Shown here piece by piece: positions 46,875-58,510 of a stretch of 64,000 nt of DNA. The notes under the pieces are model-generated. The model made no database searches. It worked only from the letters and a program-made list of their open reading frames with translations, and was not told the origin of the DNA. The stretch spans positions 23,608,684 to 23,672,683 of the forward strand of contig OY783198.1 in assembly GCA_963678675.1 (NCBI GenBank), read 5' to 3'. Each line of letters begins with the position of its first letter. Position 1 is the stretch's first letter. Position numbers and translations under genes: made by a program. The stretch is from Xiphydria camelus (taxonomy: Eukaryota; Arthropoda; Insecta; Hymenoptera; Xiphydriidae).

Positions 46875-49800
46875 ATAGTATTCGATAGTTAAAGCGGGGA
46901 AATTCAATTTGATAAAATGAGTGTTGAAGTAAATGTAAATGTCGTTATGAAATACGTTTTAGGCGCGCGCCTGCGCGTGCAAATGGTCCAGTAATTCGTT
47001 AAAAGTTGGATGCATGAACATTTTTGAGTCTCCTCGGGAAGAGCATACATATGCATACACCCGTGCCCGTACGCACGTAGCGAACTCTCCACGAAGGTGG
47101 GAAATTCGATTTCCGCTAACTTCGGCTCCCTCCCACCCCCGTACCTATATCGAGCAGGGCGAGAGAGCGTCGCCGCCACCCTCTCTCTCGCGGCGTCATT
47201 CAACAAACTGCAAATTACCAAAGGGAGAATTCTCGAACGAGACAGCTCCTACACGACGACGCGGCGCGGCGCGGCGCGGCGCACGGCAGTGGACTACGGC
47301 GGAGCTATCCGGGAATCGCGCGCGCTTGGGTAACAGCTTGCGTTAATAGTTGGCGGAGCCGTCAGTTTTATCGCCTGCATGATAATTATTATTTTACGTG
47401 CGATTCCTACCGCGATCTCTGTAATTGCCGCGGATACGACGGGCGACGTCCGTTCCGGCGTAGCGTCGGCGGCGGAGAGCCTCCTTAAACTGGAACTGAC
47501 TACCCGGTCTGTGAAAACGCTTCCTCGTCAAATTTCCGCAACTAATCAAAACTTGCGTTTCTCTCGCTCCGTCTTCGTCCGTCAGTGTCCCGTCGCCTGG
47601 CGTCTACAAAGCTCAGATATACGTTTATACTCGTATATCTAGGAAACGGCGAAGCTTCCCGCGCTCGCCATAAACGTCAACGCCGCTGCGACGCGGAGTG
47701 AGGAAAATGCGGTAAAAAAGTTGAATAAAAAAACTGTACGGGTCGAGCACTTTTTCTCGCGGTAAGATTTCACTCGATTTGTGTTCATCTCCGATTCGAG
47801 GACTCCGACTTCGGGGTACGCGAGCGAGACGCGCGAGTTGAACTCGAATTATCGTCCGCCGCGCGATTGACAAATGATTGTCACTGTACGCTGCTTCGAA
47901 AGAGACGAGGCGAGAGGCGTGGAGCGAGGACTGTAAGATTCGTTCAGAGGCATCCTATGTGTCGTATAAACTCATTCAATCCCGTTTATTCAGCGTATAG
48001 GTACGTGACATTAGAACTGCACAACCCTTGCGGATCATTCCCACGCGGAAAAGGGGCACCGCGAAGAAAAAGAATTGCCATTGGGGGAGAAATCCGAGCA
48101 CGCGCATCGAGTTCCAGACCGAGAGACTGTCGAAAGCGGATCTTCCGTTTCGACGGAAAGATCTCGCAGCGCGGTGGACGAGCGCTTCAAAATGGAACGG
48201 AGGAAAGTATACGTATTCGCGGGAAGGAGGCGAGGAGTGGAATGAAATAGCGAGGGGAGTGTACGCGGCGGGAAGAGCGAGGATGGAGAGTACCGGCGTA
48301 GTCGAGTTCGCGAACAAAAAGTTGATATTAAAATCAATTCGATAGTCGAGTCAAGAGTTCAACCGAGTTTGTAACCTTGAGAGGTGCCTGCTTCGAACTC
48401 CATCGCCGTATATTGAACTTCAGTCAAGTTCACTTCCTTATTTACATACCACCGCGAAACCGGAGAGGAGAAATGGCAGCGAACTCACGGCGTTTCGGTA
48501 ACCATTACCCGGAAGAATAATTTTTTTTGTTCGCCTGAACCTTCGGAGCGAGCGAATCGAATGGGAAGAAAGAGGGACGATACTCGGGAGGAAATCGATC
48601 CCTCGCGCTCGGAGGCGAAATAAGTTTCATCCGAGAGAGAATCTTATCAGATCGCGCGTATACTCGCTCTTCCTATCTCGTTCGCTCTGGTTTTCTCGTA
48701 ATTTTAGTTTCGTTTCCTTTCCTCCTCTCCTGTCTTTCCAATTTCAAGCTTTAGATGCGATGCCTGTGTTTCTCTCGCTTTACACTGTTTCCGAGAAACG
48801 AGTACGCAGCCCTTTTCACAAACTAAACCGAACGACATGCAAGCGGCCAAATTTGAAAAGCTACATTCCAAACCGTAACCTCGTGGCAATTGATAGAAAT
48901 TATCCGAATTAAAATATCACGGGGCTGACGACGCTTAATCGCTTGTGTATTTCCGTTTCGAAGCCGGGTGAAATGATTATCCGAACGCGAAACGTTCTCC
49001 CGATAAATGGTCAATCGATGAGACTCTCTCACCCCCCGCGAAGCTCGTGTCGCCTGTCCCTTCCGATCACTCAACCAGCAATATCCCCGGACGCCACGGT
49101 ATTCATCACGAATCCTCCGCGCGTCCACTCCGAAGATTCGTCGAGTGCCGAAAATTGTCGACTTCAAACGGCTCGCTCTCTTTCCGGCCTTACGCGACGT
49201 CACCGGATAAGCACTTTCAATTGGTTCGAGAGTCGGCGGCCGCGCCGGCACGACTGGCCGAGAAATCGAGAATCGCGAACGGTACTTGCCGAAAAACAAC
49301 CCTCACGGTCGAACATCGCCGACGAAACTCTCGTCATTGTCGCGTACGTCACGTAGCGAGTCGACGGCGAACCCGCGGGGTACCTATACTAGGCGCGCGA
49401 AGGACCCCGTGGCACGTTTAACCCTAAACTTTTTATTCGACCGTTTCGACGGGCGATAAATCCTCCCACTGTCTTCCCGCGTCCTTAGCGCAGACGCGCG
49501 GCCGGAAGCACTACGACAGGATGCGAGGGAGCGCCGGCGGGAGAGGTGGAGGGGGCGACCGTCATTAAGGTTGTACAAATCGGCGATCACGCTCCGGACT
49601 TTAACAAGCTTCTAGTTTCGAGAATTGCACACCCCGCCGTACGGTATCCCCGACTCGGCGCTCTTTCTCTCCAGAAGTAAATTAAACATTTCATTTGCGT
49701 TTATTCGCGAGACGTGAATCCACGCCGGTTTCTAATGAAAAGTTCTACTTCTTATTTTGGCTAAAGCGGTGCACCTCGCGCGCGCTCAAGGTGTATCCAC

Positions 49801-50129
49801 GGGCAGAGATCGGTCTGCCTCCCACTCTTCATTCCAATCCTCCGGCGCCTTATCGAGGGATCCTCCGTCGCCGCCTTTCCTCCGCCAACCCACGATAAAG
49901 ACCGTGGATGCGGTTGATCCCGTTAGAGTCATCTCCTCCCTTCAAACGCTATCCGCGAAGCGCCTTCCTCGCGAGGCTCGCGCTTTCCGAGAATTTCTCT
50001 CTCGGGGTTCGGAAAGAGATCGTTTCGAGCGCGTTGGTCGAAAAAGTCACTGTTTATCCGGCACGAGACATTTCGAAGACCAACGATAAACGGCTGCTTC
50101 GGAAAGCGTTACACTCGAAAAAATTTGTC
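46875..50129. other. Gene-free CG-rich stretch
   Basis: No gene recognised. A (GCGGC)n patch lies at 47261-47283. Confidence 0.4.
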
Positions 50130-50220
50130 CACAACTAGAAAAAATTATAGAAATTGCAGTGATAATTTTCTTCGCAATAGCAAGAATTCTTGCTGCGCTA
50201 GCAATATTTGTCTAGTTGTG
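50130..50220. repeat. 91-bp palindromic fold-back sequence
   Basis: CACAACTAG at 50130 is matched by CTAGTTGTG ending at 50220. The centre contains a perfect 16-bp palindrome AGCAAGAATTCTTGCT (50179-50194). Intermediate pairing is partial. It may be a tiny MITE. Confidence 0.6.
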
Positions 50221-51527
50221 TCTGAGGCAGCCAGAAATATAGCTGGATTAACTAAATACTTGTTTTCAGTGTATGATCTGCTGGCGATGAATCGCGAAAA
50301 TACCTGCGCACACGCGAGGGGAAAAACCGTTCGTTAGAAAATTGCACCGCGGGGAATTTCATCGATGGGACGACTCGTATATAAGCTGCGGAAAAACCTA
50401 AAAATGTATACCGCGATGCGAACACGTGCGTTGGGGGTGAATTTGGGAGAGAGCCGTGAAAACCGCAGGGGGCCGCGCGCATATCGAGAGAAAGGTGCAA
50501 GCGTCGATAAAAGCGCGATAACACCGGCAGCAAGTACCGAATATCTGGCACGACTTTCAAATCTGTAATTAAACCGCGGTAAATGGCCCGGTCCGAACCG
50601 CGCGCTCGGCCGGAGGATACAGCGGCTTCGGAGCATTGAGGTTTTATGCCCCCGGTCGCAACGTTATTCGCGCACTCCGCACTCGTGCGCGCGATAAAGC
50701 CCCCTCTATCGCGCGAATACGATTGCGCCGGGGAGGAGCGCGCGCGTTTTCGCGGATCACGAGCGGCGAGCGGCAGCTGGTACTCGTGTGGATTCCCCTT
50801 CGGGCGCGCGGTACTGCCCGTACTCGTACGGATGCCAACTACTGCAAGATCTCCTTCGATTTCTTCGAGAAGTCCACGGAGAACGCGATAGCGTCGCGCG
50901 GGCGCAAACGTCCGCGATTACGGTATCTCTTTCCACATTGAGGAAAGCGCGATAAAAATTAACCCCTGCTTTCCCTCCCTCTCTCCCTCCAAAAGGATGT
51001 TACAAATAAATAAATCGGCAATTTCGAGTAAGTTTCTACCGAAATGATGACCTCGTCGCGGTGAACTCCAAATACATGAATTAATTTGGTCGAATCGGGA
51101 ACGAGTGGGTCGTCTGTTATTAACATTCATCGAACGATCGCCTCCCCGTCGGGTTTTGCGCAATGCAAATCGAGGCGCTCGGGGGAAACGATAACCGCCG
51201 TAGTATGCGTTGAAATATGTAATTTGATTTTCACTCGAATCTGCGTTCGCGCCCGGAAGGTATCGCAATAAAAATAAAGAAAAAATACGGACGCCCCGAT
51301 TAGTAAACCCCGCACATTCGTCACTTCTCACGCACAGACAATTTCGCAAGTCCTACGCTTACCCATCCAATCTCTTTTCTCCGTCCGAAAATCGACTAGC
51401 GATAACAGCATCATCCCAAATATAAATATACAATTACGAGCGATCCGTCCTCTTCCGGTCGGAGAGTTCGCGCTCCCCGAAGAGCCGGCAGCGCGAAGCG
51501 GTTTACGTTGTACTCCTACCGACCAGG
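50221..51527. other. Gene-free stretch
   Basis: No gene or repeat recognised. Frames are about 140 codons or shorter and without domains. Confidence 0.4.
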
Positions 51528-51744
51528 TACACACTCGAGCTCAGATTCTAATCATGGGAAGTTTTCAAAATGTAATTTTTAAACGTAACAGCCAATTAGC
51601 AATCAAATCTCATACTTTCATCAGCTAATGCGGCCTTTGCCCTGGCTAATGAAAGCACGATAATTAATTATTCATTGGTTTTAGTATATTGAAATATGAC
51701 ATTTTGAAAATTCCCCACGATTAGAATCTGAGCTCGAGGGTGTA
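51528..51744. mobile_element. Fold-back element of about 215 bp (near-complete inverted repeat)
   Basis: The outer 40 bp of each arm are nearly identical in inverse orientation, starting CTCGAGCTCAGATTCTAATC at 51534 and ending with its complement at 51738. Weaker pairing continues inward (CCAAT, then CTTTCATNAGC) almost to the centre near 51636, leaving practically no loop. It is AT-rich and non-coding. It is probably a fold-back MITE; any transcript would form a long hairpin. Confidence 0.75.
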
Positions 51745-54261
51745 TACTCGTACGTAGACGGCGGCGGCGTGTAGAGGTTGTAAGAAATACATAAATTATG
51801 GCGTGTGCGGTACGAAAGGGGTGAAGCGAAGTCGCGACGTGACTGCAACTCGGCTCGTATTAAAGTTATGAATATAAATCACGAGGAACGGGGTCGGTCG
51901 GTCGATCGGTTCGTTTCACGGTTCTTTCGTTGACCGGTTTCGCGCCATCCTGCAGAAGTTGCGAACGTCCCTTCGAACCCGAGCGAATGTGCGCGCTCCG
52001 CGACACCGACCCGACCGTCGCGTCGCGACACCCTGACTTCGCGCTGTCCCGCGCCTCGTCGGGTGTAACCCACCCTCCGTCGACTGCGAAGGCGGCGCGG
52101 CAGCAGCTCACGGTGTCAAACTGCTGCCCCATAATTCACTTCGCCGAGAGTTCATGTCTCCCTGGCACGCACCCTATACGCCACCCCCGCTCTACACCTT
52201 CTTCCGATACGGAAGGCCGGATGATGGGGTGGTTTATCGGATACGAAAAATCTCGGCGCCCGTATAGCTTCCTGCAGCGTCGTCGAGGAACTATGGCGCG
52301 AGTTCCCCATCCCCTCCACCGAATTCGAATAAACCGAGTTCGCTTCGGGAGGGAGAACGCGCAGGTTGTACCCTTCGAGAAATGCACGCAGGGAAGTGTC
52401 GACCGAAGAGCGTGAAGTCGGGAAGATCGCGATCAGGGTACTCGTATGCGAGTGCAAATTTGGAGCGAATGAAGCGATTATTCCAGTATCCGTGATTTAT
52501 GGTACTATAGTAGGTATACGAAGCACACAACTTTCACCGTCAAACGTCTACTCGAAATTCACCGCTTTGTCGGTATCGATTTTAATTTTCGCAATCGTTG
52601 CTAATATTATACTAACATCGGATTCATCCCTTCCCTCCTCGATCAACTTCCCCAAATGCGGATGGAAGCTGCGAAGATTCGTTCTCTCTCGCGCGGTACA
52701 TTTTCCAAGGGTTCAACGGGCGGCGGTCAATGATGGTCGCGCTGCTGCTCACGGGCTGACGGAGATCCGAAAGCGCTGCACGTGTGACGACCCGAGGGAC
52801 TCGGCCGCGATCACGCGCAGCCGCGCATTTCGATACGCCGACACTCCGAACCCGAAACACATATCGATACCGCGACGTCATACATATCCGATGCCGAAAC
52901 CTCGAGACTCGCCGGCGCTGTCGTTCGCGCCGCGGAGTTTCTCCGCGCGGGGGGGGCGTCCCGATTCCCGGTCCTCCGGGAGCGCGGAAACTTTGTCGGG
53001 GTCGCGGCGCCGTGCGCGGGACCGAATTTGCGACTTGCGGGAATACTTTCGTTTTGTACTCGTATAAATAAATCGGGAGGTTTTCTCGCGTGCGGGCTGA
53101 ACGAGAAAAACGCGGCGAACGGACATCCGAGGGGAAGGCGCGGTGAGGGGGAGGGGGTAGTGGCAAAAATCGGGAGGAAAATCCGGATTACCGCTCGGGC
53201 GATTTTTTGCACGCATCGCCCGATTTTCCTCCGATGCACAGTGCGAGGGACGTGTTTAGCTTGAAAAAATAGGCGCTCCCCGCTGGTCGATCATTTGTTT
53301 CGCGCGAGTTTTCGTCCGACTTATGTGTAAAAGCAACCGAATAAAGATCGATCGATGTTTCTGCGCAAATTGACCAACACGCGTTTCGTACAATGGAAAC
53401 GTTTATTCGAACGAAGAATTTCCCGAGCGCGAGCGTATTTGTATAGATTCGCGATCGGAAAATCGTGCGATGCTTCGCGCCCGGTTCGATATCGACGCTG
53501 AAAGACGATTTTGCGATTTTCCTCCCGGCTGGGCTAAACCTTTGTACGGATTAAATCCAGATCGACGTTTTTATCGGTCACAGTGTGTTTCCGTAGCGAG
53601 TGCTGCGATATCGGTAGAGAGAAACGAGTTTGGCGGATCGCTACCTCTATTTTCATCCCCGTCCCTCGCGCCCACCGTCAAACTTTTTTCTCTCTCTCTC
53701 TCTCTCTCTCTTTCCGCCTTCTCCGCGAATACCTAGTTTATTACTCCGGTCTCGCTCGACTCCCTCTCGTACACCCGTACGAGTACGAGAACGAAACAAG
53801 CGCACGTTGCAGAGCGGGCGAGCACGCGCGCGCGAGAGAGCAAGTAGACACCCATTTATTATACATACCTTCGTTATACGCACTCTACATATTTTATCGA
53901 GTCCCTACTCGTACGGCGTACGCGGTGCCGGCTAAACACGTTGATGCGATACGTTTGCACCTGCGTCGATTTTGCCCTTTGCCGAACGAATTCACTCGCG
54001 TCGTTCCGGCGGTCCGGCGAAATTGAGCCGGACGTTCGCGTTGCGAGAATGTCTACCGCGATACCGGTGCGTCGGACGCGTCTCTGGCAAATGCGGTCGG
54101 TCGGCCGTACAGAGGTCTCGGAATTGAAATTAAACCAAATTGCGATACGACGAAACAGAGGCGTTTATACTTTGTACCCACATTTTCGTCGTACCCCGCT
54201 TCCCTGTATTTGTTTTCCGGAGGATGCCGTGTAGCTACAAAAAAAAGCGTCGATAGCACCC
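51745..54261. other. Gene-free CG-rich stretch
   Basis: No gene recognised. It contains (CT)n at 53689-53712. A 233-codon plus-strand frame at 52366-53067 overlaps several antisense frames and has no domain. Confidence 0.4.
53689..53712. repeat. (CT)n microsatellite
   Basis: About 12 units. Confidence 0.95.
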
Positions 54262-54542
54262 ACTTCTCGATATTGAAGAGTATAACTTCTAAAGAGTCTA
54301 AGTGCCATATTTGCAAAAATATATATTCTGCTTGAAAACGGTCGTGAGTGCAAACCCCAATGCATCTGAAAAGGGTCTATGTGCAAAATCATATACGTAG
54401 AGGCTCAACTCAAAAATCTGCAAGACATGCTCGACTAAATATATATTCCTTTGAAGCATCTGCCTGTTTTTTGCCGATTTTCCCAACTTTAGCGTTTTGG
54501 CACTTAGACCCTGTAGAAGTTATACGCTTCAATTGAAAGTGC
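54262..54542. mobile_element. MITE-like element of about 280 bp with 37-bp inverted ends
   Basis: Positions 54271-54307 and 54498-54534 are inverted copies with about 5 mismatches in 37 bp, centred on GTATAACTTCTA and GTCTAAGTGCCA. A third, partial copy of the inner motif (AGGGTCTATGTGCAAAA) lies at 54372-54388 inside the element. It is AT-rich and non-coding, with no clear target duplication. Confidence 0.72.
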
Positions 54543-55330
54543 ATTCGTCTCGCGCTTCAGTGAAATGCGCCGGCGAGGATGATGTATCGCGCGACCGTTC
54601 GGACGGAAAGGTGCGCAACGGAGGGGGCGCCCGCGAAGAGATCGATCCTTTATCTCGAAACCGTGCGAGGCGGGCGAAAGCGGGGTGGCGTCTCCGTATC
54701 TCTCGGAATACGTCGACCCCGTCGCGCGTCTTACAAGTCGATGTACATACGTATGTACGTCTCGGCATCGACGTTCCTGCGCGTGACGTGTTTGTTCCGA
54801 TACCAATTCCGTACACAAGCCACTGTATATAGTATATTCCATATACCCGAGGTTGCGCTGCATCGTCAACGTGCCACGGGGAACTTCGAGCAAGAGGAGA
54901 ATCGCGTACGCCGTTGCACGGCCACCTACGCGATGCGGCACAGAGGGGTTGACGCGTCGACGCTGTCACGTGCCACGCGCGCGCTCGCGTCCCCGCGAAG
55001 CCGAGGCTACAGACTACGTGACAGACCCATCTCAGCGAGCATCTGACCTACAGCTGCACCTATATACGGACGACTCGTTAAAATTCTCGTACGAATCGCT
55101 ATCAGTTTGGCTCCATTTTTCTGCGCCCTCGGACGAGGCGTAAATTAGAATCTCCTGAATTTTTAAGGGGGTGGGCAGAGGGTGAGACAAACGCTGACCG
55201 ATAGGAGGTGACAAAAGCTTGAACACGGTGGGAGTGTGTGATCTAACGGTGACGCGGTGTACGAGCGCGCGTGATCGAGCGTACGATCTTGTGCGCGAAT
55301 GCGGAACGTAGACATGGCGCACTACACACA

Positions 55331-55349
55331 CGCGCGCGCGCGCGCGCGC
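55331..55349. repeat. (CA)n(CG)n compound repeat
   Basis: A short CA run leads into about 9 CG units, alternating purine-pyrimidine sequence that can adopt Z-DNA. Confidence 0.9.
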
Positions 55350-56630
55350 ACGGATGGCGTGAAATGCACGGTTCCTTCTAATCAAGCTCTCGGTTACTAA
55401 TTAATTTATCTCTGATAACTTGTCTACCCGACAGAGACAAGACGCGTTAACCGCACGGAGTCTACGCGACGCCGTCGTTTCCGGTTTTCGCGCATCCTGC
55501 AACACGCGCTCGGACGGCTAACGCGAGTGCCGCGTTTCGCGGTGGTGAATTTCTCGGCGGCGATTCTGTCGAATGGAAGGATTTATACGACGCGCGTATT
55601 TTACTCGTCGTTTTTGCTCGCGTCACGCGAACACCTTCCTCCTTCTTTCCGCATTCGTCATTTCGAAATGCACAACGCAAAGCGGTCGCGCGATATTTCC
55701 ATTGAAACCCCGGAATAAAAAATAAGAGAATAATCGATACTTCCGCCGGTTCTGCCTCAATGTCAACAGCCGACGTCGGTCATCGCGAAAAGGTAGAGAA
55801 GAGGACCGTGACCGGTCCGGCGAGTAATGTAAATTCAAATCAGTGCGGTCCACGCGTCGGGCCGGTTATCGTTTAGCAATTTTTCTCTCCGGACGCTACC
55901 GTGACTTCACGATTCACGTAGCCGTCCAGCGCACGGCGCAGATTCAGCCTCTGCACAGACGCTGCACAACCGCTGGTCCACGCTTGATTACCGTGCGGCG
56001 AGAGTTGCGACACTTTCCGATAATTGGGAGATATTGAAAAATATCGTAGTTCGACTTCGGGGTGAACATGGCGGAAGGGGCGTGTGGATTTGTAATTTTC
56101 AGTAAAAATTGGAAATGGAATTTCTCGATCCCGGTGCCTGAGCATGGATGACGGAAACAAAACAAAATGGGATGAATTTTCGATGCGAACGTTCATTTCA
56201 AACGTTATATCGCCAACTAAAAAAAAATAGACAGAAGCTTCATCCGAATACACTCCGTACACTTGGATAGATCGATTGCGGACCGAACCCACTACGCGCC
56301 ATGCATTCATTCTCCATCGAGTCATTCACCCCGCGAATAAGATACCATCGCCGGTCGCTTCGCGTCTCAACTTCTCGGCTCTTAAAACATTTCATGCCGC
56401 GAGGCGCGCAAACTGCGACATAAACCTTCGCGGCAGTGATACATGGAACTCGGTGCACATTACCTCGACGTTCTACGGCCCGTTCACACGTACCCACGTC
56501 TCGCGGACGTGGGTGGGTGGACAGCCGCGTGCACGGTCGGGCGCGATGCACGCTACACGCTGCAACGTTGCTGCTTGCTTGAGTTATTCATGGAGAGCCG
56601 CGAAACATTCACCATTCGCGTTGTACGCAT

Positions 56631-56644
56631 CCCCCCCCCCCCCC
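56631..56644. repeat. Homopolymer C14
   Basis: Fourteen consecutive C. Confidence 0.9.
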
Positions 56645-58089
56645 TTGACGAAGTGATTCTGCGTGATGTGATAACGGTCGCTCGAAGAAACGATTCGCTC
56701 GCACGCGTAAATCTATGAGAGAATTAATTCCAAGCGGATAAGAATTCATTCGTACGCGCACGAAGCGCGGTGTAAATTTCGAGTGGCACCTACCTTCATT
56801 TTTTGCCACGCCGTTCGTGCGCTCGCTCCGTTCAAATGTCCAGTCGCTCGTGCCGCGAAGGCTGACAAAAGGGAAGGAGATAATCCTATCGGCGAGCATG
56901 GCGGCATGCTTGCGGCAAGAGCGCGAAGATTTTTACCTCGGATGTGCGAAAATAACGCGAGTGGATGTGGTGCGTTAAAGGAATCGCCCGTGTGGCATGC
57001 AGAAGTACAGGGAAATCGCAAACTCTTTTTCGTAACGCGTAGGAATACGGAGAATGATACACGATGTGCGCTCGTCGAATGCGACGAATTAACGGTACAG
57101 TCTGGATCGGACGTATAAAAACGTTTAATGGTCTGACAACGATTTGAATTTACGTGACGATTCGGGGCAATTTCATTCAACTGCATTCAAAACTGAAAGC
57201 CGCCGAAGATCAGAGACGACTCTGAATCCGGCACGAAAAGTTGCCCGACGGCTGAGTTTCGCGGTTTTAAACAGACAACAGACGACTCCGGTAGTCCCAA
57301 GTCGTTATCACGTCGAGCTCGACCCATTACATGCAAATAAGTCAGCGATCAGAGGACTCATCTCTCCGCGGCTGCCGCGTAGACTCACGATTTCTGCGGC
57401 TAGAGAGTTCTCTCTCCCTCCCTCCCCCCCTCTCTCTCTCTCTCTCGCTCTTCTTCGTTCTCTCCAAATCCGAAGACCTCAAAGCTCCGAGCCCGTCTTA
57501 ATTACGCCTGTCTCGGATCAATCTCGATGGAAATTAACCGCTTCGGGTAAACCGTTTCGAGCGGCACATCCACCGGGCCGAGTTTCGACTCCAATGATGA
57601 TGTACGGTATACCGCCTCCCACCACCCTCCCGCCCATTTCGATGAGGCAACCGCTCGTATACGAGAAACAAGGAGTCCCGTTCGGAGGACTTCTGGAACG
57701 CACCGAGAAAGCACTCTCGCATGGGCGTACCTACCCCTGGATATACGAATGCCTGTAGATAACGGAGAGGGGAAGAAAAAAAGCGGGTGACTGGGTACCG
57801 GAGTTCCATATTAAAGCGCGTCGAAACTTCGGGGATAAATTATCTGTTACGCGGGAGGCGGGGCAACTCGAAGCCCGTATTTCTCATCTCGCCACCTCAG
57901 CGCGGGCACCGCACTAAATAATCGCGTTATACCTAACGACGTTATGGATCTGCAATACATCGGCTGGAAAATAATCTATCGCCTCTCCTCTCGCGCGCCG
58001 GCTCCCTCTCCCTTCCGGCCTTTCTACCGCCAATTTCGCACTCGACATTCACCTCTCTACGAGGCTCTCGCCGCGGGTATAAAAGTTTT

Positions 58090-58510
58090 GGTGAAATTGG
58101 GGTGGCCGCGCGAGAGAAGAAGAGAGAGGGGAGGACTTTCAGTTTTCTTGCAAAAGAGGAAGTAGCGTGCGTTGGATTGAGAAGTGCGAAAGAGCCGTGC
58201 GAAGAGAGAGGTCTTGAGTACACGAAGTCGATAGGGAAGAAGTAGAAGAAGGAGGAGGAGGAGGAGGAGGAGAGGGAAAAGCGATGGGGGGGAAGGGGAT
58301 GACATGGATTTTCACAAAATCAGGGTAGCCGTGCGAGAGAGAAAGAGAGAGAGAGAGAGGGCTTGAGTTTTCTTGCAAAAGAGGAAGTTGCGTACGGTGA
58401 GGTAAGGAGGGCGAAAGAGGTATCCGAAGAGAGGGGTTCCAGTACCTACACGAAACTCTAGTCGAGGAGGAGAAAGAGTAAGAAGAAGAGGAACGGGGTG
58501 ACATGGTCCT
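58090..58510. repeat. Tandem duplication of about 225 bp containing purine tracts
   Basis: The order GGGTGGCCGCGCGAGAG, AGTTTTCTTGCAAAAGAGGA, GCGAAAGAG, GAAGAGAG and GATGACATGG in the first unit recurs as GGGTAGCCGTGCGAGAG, AGTTTTCTTGCAAAAGAGGA, GCGAAAGAG, GAAGAGAG and GGTGACATGG in the second. The TTTTCTTGC motif is at 58141 and 58366. The first unit includes (GGA)n at 58251-58272. Both are non-coding as far as visible. Confidence 0.8.

Larger units (their letters stand above)
54543..58079. other. Gene-free CG-rich stretch
   Basis: No gene recognised. It holds (CG)n at 55331-55349, C14 at 56631-56644 and a CT-rich patch near 57418-57446. Overlapping frames of 110-200 codons occur on both strands around 56.7-57.8 kb, without domains. 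Confidence 0.4.
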
